NCBI GenBank assembly: GCA_016787135.1
Contig: JAEUVK010000094.1
Coordinates: 1 to 46,458 of the forward strand
Source of the DNA: Chitinophagaceae bacterium
Lineage (GTDB): Bacteria; Bacteroidota; Bacteroidia; Chitinophagales; Chitinophagaceae
Direction: 5' to 3'
Length of the DNA: 46,458 nucleotides
How positions within the stretch are numbered: position 1 is the stretch's first letter; the number at the start of each line of letters is the position of its first letter. Shown piece after piece: positions 35,145 through 42,815 of this stretch. Under the pieces are notes generated by a model, which worked only from the letters and a program-made list of their open reading frames with translations, did not search any database and was not told the origin of the DNA. Both the position numbers and the translations under genes were made by a program.

Positions 35145-35214
35145 AAAAAAAAGAAGTCTGAAGTTTGATGCCGGAGGTCAGAATTCAGACTTCTTGCTTC
35201 TGACCTCTTACTTC
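35145..35214. repeat. Inverted heptad array with competing hairpins between fdx and iscX
   Basis: Four 7-base units on the left (from 35153), for example GAAGTCT and GAAGTTT, a GAATTC centre at 35181-35186, and four units on the right (35187-35214), for example AGACTTC and TGACCTC. On the minus strand 35195-35184 pairs with 35162-35151 (12 bp), and the pairing is followed by eight T and the iscX ATG, like a terminator. 35207-35198 pairs with 35183-35174 (10 bp) and would hold the first arm in its loop. The two pairings are interleaved. Confidence 0.6.
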
Positions 35215-35217
35215 GTA

Positions 35218-35553
35218 TTATTCTCCTAAAAATTGTGTCTGATCAGGTATTGTTACTTCTATCTCTCCATCCCCTTCCAGCAATAGCGACTGGCAGCCTA
35301 ATCTTGAATTCAAACGCGGATTGACGGCCCTATCAATAAAATCCTCCTCCCGGTCGCTGATCTCGTCTATATGATCCATGCCTTTTTCTACATACAGGTG
35401 ACAGGTAGTGCAGGCACAAACGCCGCCGCAATTATGATGAAGCTCAATATCGTTCGTCAGCGCTATTTCCAGCAGGCTTTGTCCATCCTGTACGTTCGTC
35501 AAAGTGACAGGCGCCAGGTCCTTTTGTTCAAAATTGAATTTGATCGTGTACAT
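35218..35553 (-). CDS. fdx: 2Fe-2S ferredoxin (Isc/adrenodoxin type)
   Basis: Electron carrier of 111 residues, cytoplasmic. The cluster ligands form CX5CX2C-X35-C: Cys42, Cys48, Cys51 and Cys87 (HHNCGGVCACTTCHLYV, then SRLGCQSLL). Cys46 is an additional cysteine in the loop. The DIELHHNCGGVCAC and DEISDREEDFIDRA stretches are those of the adrenodoxin-like type that serves Fe-S cluster assembly, in keeping with iscX as the next gene. A -7 box and dyad lie upstream (35584-35606). Confidence 0.94.
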   Translation of the reverse strand: MYTIKFNFEQKDLAPVTLTNVQDGQSLLEIALTNDIELHHNCGGVCACTTCHLYVEKGMDHIDEISDREEDFIDRAVNPRLNSRLGCQSLLLEGDGEIEVTIPDQTQFLGE

Positions 35554-35583
35554 CTGTTCTTTTTTCTGGTCAGGTGTGTCCTA

Positions 35584-35606
35584 TTTTGCAATGGGCTGCA
35601 AAAGTA
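35584..35606 (-). promoter_or_regulatory. fdx promoter -7 box overlapped by a dyad
   Basis: TACTTTTG on the minus strand (35606-35599) matches TAnnTTTG exactly, about 46 bp before the fdx ATG. TTTTGCA (35584-35590) and TGCAAAA (35597-35603) form a perfect 7+7 dyad with a 6-bp spacer over the same bases, where a repressor would block polymerase. No -33 TTTG is at a good distance. Confidence 0.45.
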
Positions 35607-35656
35607 TTGTAAAAACAACAAAAGCCATTTACTTGTTCGGGAAAGAATATCCCCGA

Positions 35657-36421
35657 CTATAAAGCAGTATTCTGAATACTTTCGGTGATCAGCACATAAA
35701 GATTTTTCAGGTGAGGATGGCCTTTCAGCAGATCAAGGTGTTTCTGCAGGGTTTCCTTATCATGCCGGACTGCCGGCCCGGTCTGTGCCTGTTTAGGGGA
35801 AATATCCTTGATTCGTATCGCTGTTTCCTCTATCAGCGGGAATAATTGTTTGAAATCAAGCCCTTCCTTTTTGCAGTAATCTTCGGCCAGGTCATATAAA
35901 TGATTAGTAAAATTGCTGACCATTACGGCTGCCACATGCAGTTTCAGCCGGGCATCATCGCCGGCCTCTGCCACTTTCTCTTCGGCAATGGAATGAGCCA
36001 GTTTCTCCAATGTCTTTTTGGTAATATCATCACTACCATCAAAAAAAACAGGAATATCCGGTAAAGTGGTCATCTCTTTTCTAAGACTTTGCAAAGGATA
36101 AAAAACACCATAATGAGCTGTTATATTCTTCAGGACATCTTTTGAAACGGAAGCGGCCGTATGTGCCACTACCTTTCCGGGCAATTTCAGTTCTGCAGCC
36201 AGTTCTTCAATAACATCATCAGGAACCGCGATAATATAAACATCGGCTGTTTTTGTGATCAGGCTGATATAGTTAGAAGATTCAGTGTCCCATTCATAGG
36301 CCAGCTTAGTCGCCACAGAAGCATTGCGGCTTACTACCTGAAGAATGTCATGACCAGCAGCTTTAAATTTTCTTCCAAGAACTGCGGCCACATTTCCGGA
36401 ACCGATCATTACAATATTCAT
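35657..36421 (-). CDS. Rossmann-like / DUF2520 domain protein
   Basis: 254 residues, cytoplasmic. The start MNIVMIGSGNVAAVLGRKFKAAG is an NAD(P)-binding fingerprint; residues 80-120 give the rest of the Rossmann fold (VYIIAVPDDVIEELA and VVAHTAASVSKDVL). The C-terminal half is the helical DUF2520 domain (HVAAVMVSNFTNHLYDLAEDYC, then GPAVRHDKETLQKH, a His-rich helix). It looks like a reductase of the ketopantoate / pyrroline-carboxylate reductase type, but no substrate is known. It heads the run fdx, iscX, kdsC-like, ubiA-like, maf. The sequence AGGAGG lies about 6 bp before its ATG. Confidence 0.88.
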   Translation of the reverse strand: MNIVMIGSGNVAAVLGRKFKAAGHDILQVVSRNASVATKLAYEWDTESSNYISLITKTADVYIIAVPDDVIEELAAELKLPGKVVAHTAASVSKDVLKNITAHYGVFYPLQSLRKEMTTLPDIPVFFDGSDDITKKTLEKLAHSIAEEKVAEAGDDARLKLHVAAVMVSNFTNHLYDLAEDYCKKEGLDFKQLFPLIEETAIRIKDISPKQAQTGPAVRHDKETLQKHLDLLKGHPHLKNLYVLITESIQNTAL

Positions 36422-36489
36422 AGCCCCTCCTGCCTCCCAAAGGGATGGTTAATGCGTTCATTAATTATGTGTCAGAATCTACGATAGCC

Positions 36490-36497
36490 TATTTTTG
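36490..36497 (+). promoter_or_regulatory. Candidate -7 box 6 bp before an ATG
   Basis: TATTTTTG fits TAnnTTTG exactly. The ATG of the alpha/beta hydrolase follows at 36504, so transcription would begin close to or at the start codon. No -33 element is evident. Confidence 0.4.
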
Positions 36498-36503
36498 TCA
36501 ATT

Positions 36504-37346
36504 ATGAAATTAAGCAAGCAACTTGCGTTAAGCTATATCCGGGCAAAATTCAAACTTCTTTCCGCCATATCCAAAAAGAAAGCAGCCGAACAGGCTTTTA
36601 AATTGTTTTGCACCCCGCCGACAAGAGATGTAAAAGAATTGCCCCCGGTTTTTAACAGTGGAGAGGAAGTCAGGTTCCGTTTTGACCAATACGATATTGT
36701 CGGATACAGGTGGAACAAAGGCGGCCACAGAAAAGTGCTGATCCTTCATGGGTTTGAGTCCACCGTAATCAATTTTGAAAGATATATTCAACCGTTGGCA
36801 GATAAAGGTTACGAGGTGATGGCCTTTGATGCTCCTGCGCATGGACGCAGCAGTGGCAGACAGGTTACTGCGATCATTTACAGGGATCTCATAAAGTATA
36901 TCCATGAACATTACGGTCCTGTCTATTCTTATATGGGTCATTCCCTGGGAGGGTTTGCCTTAAGTTTGGCATTGGCAGAAATACCACATGATAGAAATTA
37001 CAGGGCTGTTTACATTGCTCCTTCTTCAGAGACCAGCACCGCCATCACTAATTTTTTTAACCTGATCTCGCTTGACGGAAAAATAAGGGGGAGATTTGAA
37101 AACATTATTGAAACGATGAGCGGGCACCCGGTAGAATGGTTTACCATCAGACGGACAATGCCCGGGGTAAAAGCAGAAATACTATGGCTCCACGATGAAG
37201 ATGATATGGTGACCCCGTTACATGATGCTTTAAAAATAAAGGCAGAAAACTATCCGAATATCCATTTCGTAATTACAAAGGGACTTGGTCATAGCAGGAT
37301 ATACCGTGATGCCGGTGTGGCAAAGAAAGTGATTGATTTCCTCTAG
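36504..37346 (+). CDS. Alpha/beta hydrolase
   Basis: 280 residues, cytoplasmic. The nucleophile elbow is GHSLGG (Ser147), the strand before it has FDAPAHGRSSG, the catalytic Asp is in ILWLHDEDDMVTP and the His is in KGLGHSRIY near the end. HGFE after VLILHG is the oxyanion site. The closest relatives in pattern are serine-type esterases and lipase-like proteins of the BAAT/lysophospholipase class. Substrate unknown. The ATG at 36504 is preferred over a TTG nine bases earlier. The next gene, a GDSL hydrolase, begins 15 bp after the stop, so they form a pair. Confidence 0.88.
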   Translation: MKLSKQLALSYIRAKFKLLSAISKKKAAEQAFKLFCTPPTRDVKELPPVFNSGEEVRFRFDQYDIVGYRWNKGGHRKVLILHGFESTVINFERYIQPLADKGYEVMAFDAPAHGRSSGRQVTAIIYRDLIKYIHEHYGPVYSYMGHSLGGFALSLALAEIPHDRNYRAVYIAPSSETSTAITNFFNLISLDGKIRGRFENIIETMSGHPVEWFTIRRTMPGVKAEILWLHDEDDMVTPLHDALKIKAENYPNIHFVITKGLGHSRIYRDAGVAKKVIDFL

Positions 37347-37361
37347 GCGTCCTTTTGTACC

Positions 37362-38075
37362 ATGCTACAAAAACTTATCAGCTTTATTAATTCCTCCCGG
37401 ATGATAACCATCTTTTTCCCGGTTATCCTTATTTTCATCATTGCAATGAAAGGATCATCCCGCAATAGCAAACCTTATACATACCTGGCCCTTGGTGACT
37501 CTTACACCATAGGTGAGCAGGTAGAAAGCAAAGATAACTTCCCAAACCAGGTAGTGGCGATACTGAATAAAAAGGGGGTTGACTTTTCAGATCCCATCAT
37601 CGTTGCCCGAACAGGCTGGACAACCGACGAACTGGCAGATGCTATATCTAAAGCAGAACTCCAAACATCTTATGATTTTGTCACTTTACTAATAGGTGTC
37701 AATAACCAGTACCGGGGAAGAACGGTTGCCGGTTACATACAGGAATTAGAATCATTATTACAGAAAGCTATTCAGTTCGCCGGAAACGACACCACTCGTG
37801 TTATCGTTCTCTCTATACCTGACTGGGGTGTAACCCCTTTTGCCAATGACAGAAACAGGCAGCAGATCGCTAAAGAGATTGATACTTTTAATACTGCAAA
37901 TAAACAGGTGTCAGAAAACTATAAAGTGCACTATCTGGATATCACCCCGGGCACAAGAGAAGCCGGGAAAGACACTTCATTACTGACGTCGGATGGGCTG
38001 CATCCATCTGCAAAGGAATATAGCCGCTGGGCTGAGCGGATAGCAACGATCATCGAAAATAAACTACCATTTTGA
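37362..38075 (+). CDS. SGNH/GDSL hydrolase, membrane-anchored
   Basis: Esterase-like protein of 237 residues. A single hydrophobic helix (TIFFPVILIFIIAMKG) near the N-terminus would anchor or export it. Block I is LALGDSYTIGEQV (nucleophile Ser), block III is LLIGVNNQYRG (oxyanion Asn) and block V is DGLHPSAKEY (Asp and His). The Gly of block II is in ARTGWTTDEL. It follows the alpha/beta hydrolase by 15 bp, and both likely act on acyl or carbohydrate esters. The exact substrate is not predictable. Confidence 0.88.
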   Translation: MLQKLISFINSSRMITIFFPVILIFIIAMKGSSRNSKPYTYLALGDSYTIGEQVESKDNFPNQVVAILNKKGVDFSDPIIVARTGWTTDELADAISKAELQTSYDFVTLLIGVNNQYRGRTVAGYIQELESLLQKAIQFAGNDTTRVIVLSIPDWGVTPFANDRNRQQIAKEIDTFNTANKQVSENYKVHYLDITPGTREAGKDTSLLTSDGLHPSAKEYSRWAERIATIIENKLPF

Positions 38076-38273
38076 AAAATTCTTTTCCGTCTCTCAAACT
38101 ACCCTCTGTTGTTGCCCGGAAACCCTTAGTGGATAAGCGTTTGGAGTGATATGTAATGTCCTTTGTTTTGCATCAGATCAATCTGTCGCAACCGGTTTCC
38201 CGGAAAAATTTATTATTCTTGTTTTATTTTGCACCCGCAAGACCGGTATCTATTGTATAATTAAGGAGTGAAT

Positions 38274-40850
38274 ATGGCGAAAAACCTATTGATAGTTGAA
38301 AGCCCTGCGAAAGCTAAGACCATTGAAAAAATACTTGGAAGCGACTTCCAGGTAAAGAGCTGTTTCGGGCATATCCGCGACCTGGAAAAAGCCGGTATGG
38401 GCATTGATATAGAAAAGAAATTCAAACCCCGCTATATCGTTCCCGCAGAAAAAGAAAAGGTCGTAAATGAATTAAAGAGGCTGGCAGAAAAAAGCAAAGA
38501 AGTATGGCTGGCAACGGATGAGGACCGTGAAGGGGAAGCCATCAGCTGGCATTTGTGCGAAGTGCTGGGTCTTGATCCTAAGAAAACAAAACGTATCGTT
38601 TTTCATGAGATCACCAAACCTGCTATTAAAGAAGCGGTCGAGAATCCACGCCTGTTAGACATGAATCTTGTCATGGCTCAACAGGCCCGCAGGATACTGG
38701 ATCGCATTGTAGGATTTGAACTGAGTCCGGTACTCTGGCGCAAAATGAGCATGCGGAATAACCTGAGTGCGGGACGTGTACAGAGTGTGGCCGTGAGGCT
38801 GATCGCAGAACGGGAAAGAGAGATCAATGCCTTTGTTCCTGTCAGTACCTTTAAAATAGAAGCATTATTCACTGCTAAAGATATTTCAGGCAAGAATGTC
38901 ACTTTTGCTGCCGAGGGGAAGAAACAATCATCGGCTGAAGATGCAGAAACTTTTCTGAAAAGCTGTGCCGGCGCTAGTTATAAAGTAGAAGATATACAGG
39001 TAAAACCGGGCAAACGATCCCCCGCTCCGCCATTTACGACATCTACTTTACAACAGGAAGCATCCCGAAAGCTTGGTTACGGAGTATCAAGGACCATGCT
39101 GATCGCTCAAAAGCTTTATGAGAACGGGTACATTACTTATATGCGTACCGATAGTGTGAACCTGAGCAATACAGCTCTTGGCGATATTACGGGTACTGTG
39201 AAAAGCATGTATGGGCAGGAGTACCACCAGTTCAGAAAGTACAAGAACAAGAACGAAAGTGCACAGGAAGCTCACGAAGCGATACGCCCGACCTATATGA
39301 GCAACACCACAGTTGATGATCCTGACTGGCAGCGCTTATACGAGTTGATATGGAAAAGAACAATGGCCTGTCAGATGTCTGATGCAGAATTGGAGAAAAC
39401 CACTGCAAAAATTTCTATTTCAACAAATAAAGAAGAATTAACAGCATCCGGCGAGGTACTGAAATTTGACGGCTTTCTGAAAGTATATCTAGAAGATAAA
39501 GATGATGATGAACTGGAAGAAGAAGCGCAGGAAGGTATGTTACCACCGCTGGTTGCAGGCCAGTCATTACCACTGACGGTAATGAAAGCAACAGAAAGGT
39601 TCAGCCGCCCTCCCTCAAGATATACAGAAGCATCACTGGTAAAGAAATTGGAAGAGCTGGGTATTGGCCGCCCTTCTACTTATGCTCCTACTATTTCTAC
39701 CATATTAAAGAGAGGATATGTAGAGAAAAGGGACAAGGAAGGTGTGATCAGGTACTATGCTGTTTATACACTTAAAGACGGGGCCGTATCCCATCAATTA
39801 GACAGTGAGACAACAGGCGCTGAAAAGTCAAAACTATTCCCTTCTGATCTTGGACTGGTCGTTACAGATTTTCTGAAACAATACTTTGATGACATTATGG
39901 ATTATGGCTTTACTGCCAGGATCGAAGAAGAGTTTGATGAAGTGGCTGAAGGTAAAATGAAGTGGAATGATATGATCGATGATTTCTACAGCCCCTTCAA
40001 GAAAGATGTTGAAAAAACAATAGAAACGGCTGAACGGATCAAGGGTGAACGGATGCTGGGCGAAGATCCTGAAAGTGGAAAGCCTGTAGTAGCCAGAATG
40101 GGGCGTTATGGCGCCATGATACAGATCGGTGAGGCCAATGATGAGGAAAAGCCACGATTTGCCAAAATACCCACCGGCCAGAGCATTGAGACCATCACCT
40201 ATGAAGAAGCGATGAAGTTGTTCGCAGCGCAGGGAACGATGGGACAGTATGAAGGAAAGGATGTATCAGTGAATGTGGGCCGTTTCGGGCCGTATGTCAA
40301 ATGGGGGGATGAATTCATTTCTATTCCAAGAGGCACTGACCTTGCGCTGGTTGACGTAGAGAAGGCTATTCAATACATCAAAGAGAAACAAGTAGCCGAT
40401 GCGCCTGTTGGTACGTATGACAGCAAACCGATCACCAAAGGCAAAGGTCGTTTTGGCCCCTATATCAAATGGGATGGCATGTTCATCAACGTACCGAGAC
40501 GCTACAACTTTGACCACCTGACACAGGCCGAGATGAATGAGCTGATAGATGCCAAGATCAAAAAAGAAGCCAACCGATTCATACAGCGCTGGCCGGATGA
40601 CAAGATATCTGTGGAAAATGCCCGGTGGGGCCCGATCATCAAGTTTGGAAAAAAGATCATCCGGATGCCCAAAAAGGCAGATGAAACAAAATACACGGCC
40701 GAAGATGCTGCCGCATTTACGTTGGAGCAGGTGAAACAGTTCATTGAAGCTGAAGTACCGGGTGCTTTTGCAAAAAAGGAAAAGAAGACGGCAGTGAAGA
40801 AAGAGAAGAAGCCTGTTGCGAAGAAGGCGGCTGCCAAAAAAAAGAAATAA
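38274..40850 (+). CDS. topA: DNA topoisomerase I (type IA)
   Basis: Relaxes negatively supercoiled DNA; 858 residues. The TOPRIM domain begins LLIVESPAKAKTI, with the acidic DxDxE set in WLATDEDREGEAISWHL. The catalytic tyrosine is about Tyr289 in YITYMRTDSVNLS. The C-terminal third contains three repeats of the Toprim_C type (GPYVKWGDEFISIP, GPYIKWDGMFINVP, GPIIKFGKKIIRMP) and then a Lys/Ala tail. No Cys-type zinc ribbon is present, unlike E. coli TopA. The start is ATG 38274: the AAGGAG at 38263-38268 is 5 bp from it and the GTG at 38268 overlaps the ribosome site. Confidence 0.97.
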   Translation: MAKNLLIVESPAKAKTIEKILGSDFQVKSCFGHIRDLEKAGMGIDIEKKFKPRYIVPAEKEKVVNELKRLAEKSKEVWLATDEDREGEAISWHLCEVLGLDPKKTKRIVFHEITKPAIKEAVENPRLLDMNLVMAQQARRILDRIVGFELSPVLWRKMSMRNNLSAGRVQSVAVRLIAEREREINAFVPVSTFKIEALFTAKDISGKNVTFAAEGKKQSSAEDAETFLKSCAGASYKVEDIQVKPGKRSPAPPFTTSTLQQEASRKLGYGVSRTMLIAQKLYENGYITYMRTDSVNLSNTALGDITGTVKSMYGQEYHQFRKYKNKNESAQEAHEAIRPTYMSNTTVDDPDWQRLYELIWKRTMACQMSDAELEKTTAKISISTNKEELTASGEVLKFDGFLKVYLEDKDDDELEEEAQEGMLPPLVAGQSLPLTVMKATERFSRPPSRYTEASLVKKLEELGIGRPSTYAPTISTILKRGYVEKRDKEGVIRYYAVYTLKDGAVSHQLDSETTGAEKSKLFPSDLGLVVTDFLKQYFDDIMDYGFTARIEEEFDEVAEGKMKWNDMIDDFYSPFKKDVEKTIETAERIKGERMLGEDPESGKPVVARMGRYGAMIQIGEANDEEKPRFAKIPTGQSIETITYEEAMKLFAAQGTMGQYEGKDVSVNVGRFGPYVKWGDEFISIPRGTDLALVDVEKAIQYIKEKQVADAPVGTYDSKPITKGKGRFGPYIKWDGMFINVPRRYNFDHLTQAEMNELIDAKIKKEANRFIQRWPDDKISVENARWGPIIKFGKKIIRMPKKADETKYTAEDAAAFTLEQVKQFIEAEVPGAFAKKEKKTAVKKEKKPVAKKAAAKKKK

Positions 40851-40869
40851 CTCTGTTTCTGAAAATAAC

Positions 40870-40900
40870 AAAGCCCTGTCTACTATAAGACAGGGCTTTT
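40870..40900. terminator. Bidirectional terminator after topA
   Basis: A 12-bp stem, AAAGCCCTGTCT (40870-40881) with AGACAGGGCTTT (40888-40899), closes a 6-base loop and is followed by a T. It lies between convergent topA and the DUF4382 gene. Confidence 0.85.
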
Positions 40901-40917
40901 CATTTATAGGGATAATA

Positions 40918-41790
40918 TTATTGATGCAACTGAATCGTACCAATATCTGTTTCCTGTCCTCTGTGCAGTATCACACCCATGATGGTAGTATCCCGGTATC
41001 CATTGGCTGTGGCATTGATGAAGACAGTAGCCACACTATCTCTGATACCTCTTATTTTAAATCGTCCGTCATGATGATCAGGTATTGCTACCAGGGTATC
41101 TGTGGCTGTATAAGCCGCCACTACTGCTTCAGCCTGTTTGGGTAGTATTTTACCCTTAACACTTGCTGTTTGTGCCGGTACAAATATTTTAATACGTGGC
41201 TTCAGCACAAAGCGGTTATTACTGACCTTGACGATCGAGGCCCCTGCATCAAAATCCAGCCATAACTGAAGGTCATTGGGTGTGATCTCATAGATATCAT
41301 GTCCCCTTACCTGTATGGTCCAAACCCGGTTATTATTCCATAAGGTAAGCGGGTAAGACACACTGTCTATCACGACCGAGTTATTGGTACCCAGTACCAG
41401 TTTGATCTTGTTGATCCGGCCTTCAATGGTCAGCCCTGATGCCAGCAAAGTATCGGCACCGTTGGAAAGGTCAAGCAGGTTATACACTCCGGGACGAATA
41501 TCCAGCGTATCCCATATGGAACAGCGGTATTCATCATCATCGTAACAGTCATTATTATTGTTATCTCCCCTGCCCCGGCAGCTATCGGGTATGACCTGCA
41601 CGATCACCTGCTGGATATCTACATTGACCGCATCGTAGTTAATGGGGTTATCCGAAAGCCTTATCCTGATACGCTGCTGTCCTTCGGGAATAGCAACGGA
41701 CTCAGAACTTTCTTTTTTGCAGGAATTGATGAGAATAACAGACAGCGCAATTATGCCTAAAGCGAGGCCTACACGACGAACTTGTTTCAT
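40918..41790 (-). CDS. DUF4382 domain lipoprotein
   Basis: 290 residues. Signal peptide with lipobox VILINSC, so Cys24 is lipidated. Residues 40-185 form the DUF4382 domain (RIRIRLSDNPINYDAVNVDIQQV, then VYNLLDLSNGADTLLASGLTIEGRINKIKLVLGTNN). A short Asn/Asp insertion (GRGDNNNNDCYDDDEY) at about residues 73-88 could bind Ca. The C-terminal 90 residues fit a carboxypeptidase-regulatory-like beta sandwich (ASVKGKILPKQAEAVVAAY ... GRFKIRGIRD). The lipoprotein likely faces outward. Role unknown. Confidence 0.85.
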   Translation of the reverse strand: MKQVRRVGLALGIIALSVILINSCKKESSESVAIPEGQQRIRIRLSDNPINYDAVNVDIQQVIVQVIPDSCRGRGDNNNNDCYDDDEYRCSIWDTLDIRPGVYNLLDLSNGADTLLASGLTIEGRINKIKLVLGTNNSVVIDSVSYPLTLWNNNRVWTIQVRGHDIYEITPNDLQLWLDFDAGASIVKVSNNRFVLKPRIKIFVPAQTASVKGKILPKQAEAVVAAYTATDTLVAIPDHHDGRFKIRGIRDSVATVFINATANGYRDTTIMGVILHRGQETDIGTIQLHQ

Positions 41791-41930
41791 ATCACTTGGT
41801 TTTTTAGTTCAATTAATTCAGGATGGAAGGATGCGGAGTTACTTTACTAACTAAAGCTATCCATAGGATGGCAGGTTGATAATTATTAAGCGCATAAAAC
41901 AGACCAAACTGTATTTTGCAGGAAATAGTT

Positions 41931-42683
41931 ATGCACATGGACAGGAAATATTGGGAAAAGATCGCCCCGGCCTATCATGAAGAGATATTTGATGTGCTTC
42001 ATAATGACAAAAAAAGGATAATCAGGTCTGCAATCGGTAAGGTCGCCTCCCCGGAAAAGACCGTGATAGATGCCGGGTGTGCCATCGGCAAATGGTTGCC
42101 CGTGCTTTCCCCGGCTTTTAAAAAGGTGATCGCTGCTGATATTTCTGAAAAGAACCTGGCTATCGCCAAAAAGAAGTATCCTCATTTTTTAAATGTCGAA
42201 TACCTGAGAGCAGATATGTCGGGCAACCGGGTTAAACTCCCTGTTGTTGATGTTGTAGTTTGCATCAACGCCATCCTCACTGATTCATTGAAGAAAAGAA
42301 ATGTCTTCTTTCATAATCTATCGCTTTGTCTTAAAAAAGGCGGGCATCTTATCCTGGTTGTACCGTCAATGGAATCATGGATGCTCACAAGAATTATTCA
42401 GCACCGCTGGAATATTGACATGAAACTCTTTGCGGCGAGACTCACTGATAAGGAAGCAGCAAAAAGATATCATTATATACAGGAAGGGAATGCAGAGATC
42501 GATAATGTACCCACGAAACATTACCTCAGGGAAGAACTGGAGTTATTATTATATAAAGAAGGTTTTCTGATGGAAGATTGTCAAAAGATAGAATACTCCT
42601 GGCTCACCGAATTTGTAAAACCTCCGGAGTGGCTGAAGAAACCCGGCCCCTGGGACTGGATGATAATGGCAAAAAAGAAGTAA
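41931..42683 (+). CDS. Class I SAM-dependent methyltransferase
   Basis: About 250 residues, cytoplasmic. The SAM motif is VIDAGCAIGKWLPVLSPAF (motif I, E/DxGxGxG variant), then an acidic end to strand 2 (VIAADISEKNLAIAKKKY) and LRADMSG. VVVCINAILTDSL is motif IV, and NLSLCLKKGGHLILVVPSMES completes the fold. The C-terminal 80 residues contain many charged and aromatic residues and could select the substrate, which I cannot name. AGGAAA at 41920-41925 is 5 bp before the ATG at 41931; another ATG is two codons on. Confidence 0.85.
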   Translation: MHMDRKYWEKIAPAYHEEIFDVLHNDKKRIIRSAIGKVASPEKTVIDAGCAIGKWLPVLSPAFKKVIAADISEKNLAIAKKKYPHFLNVEYLRADMSGNRVKLPVVDVVVCINAILTDSLKKRNVFFHNLSLCLKKGGHLILVVPSMESWMLTRIIQHRWNIDMKLFAARLTDKEAAKRYHYIQEGNAEIDNVPTKHYLREELELLLYKEGFLMEDCQKIEYSWLTEFVKPPEWLKKPGPWDWMIMAKKK

Positions 42684-42770
42684 CCATTCATTGTCGTTGT
42701 TATCAGGCTCCCGTGCAGAGTTGATCAGTATCATGGGGATATATTACCATCTGTGGAAAAGTTTGATTAT

Positions 42771-42799
42771 TTTGTCTGACCACTGATCCTGTAACTTGC
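42771..42799 (+). promoter_or_regulatory. Candidate promoter of the SirB1-type gene
   Basis: TTTG (42771-42774), 17 bp, then TAACTTGC (42792-42799), which has TAnnTT of the -7 consensus and a GC for TG. The ATG follows after 16 bp. Confidence 0.4.
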
Positions 42800-42815
42800 A
42801 AACTAATCGCCACCA

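Noticed and set aside
38090..38200. GGAAACC / GGTTTCC inverted segments before topA
   Set aside because: Spaced about 80 bases apart with a bulge, no symmetry beyond 9-10 bp and no link to a promoter.
40266..40943. 225-residue minus-strand ORF under the 3' end of topA
   Set aside because: It mirrors the codons of topA, crosses the terminator, and has a Cys/Phe/Leu-rich sequence without a domain.
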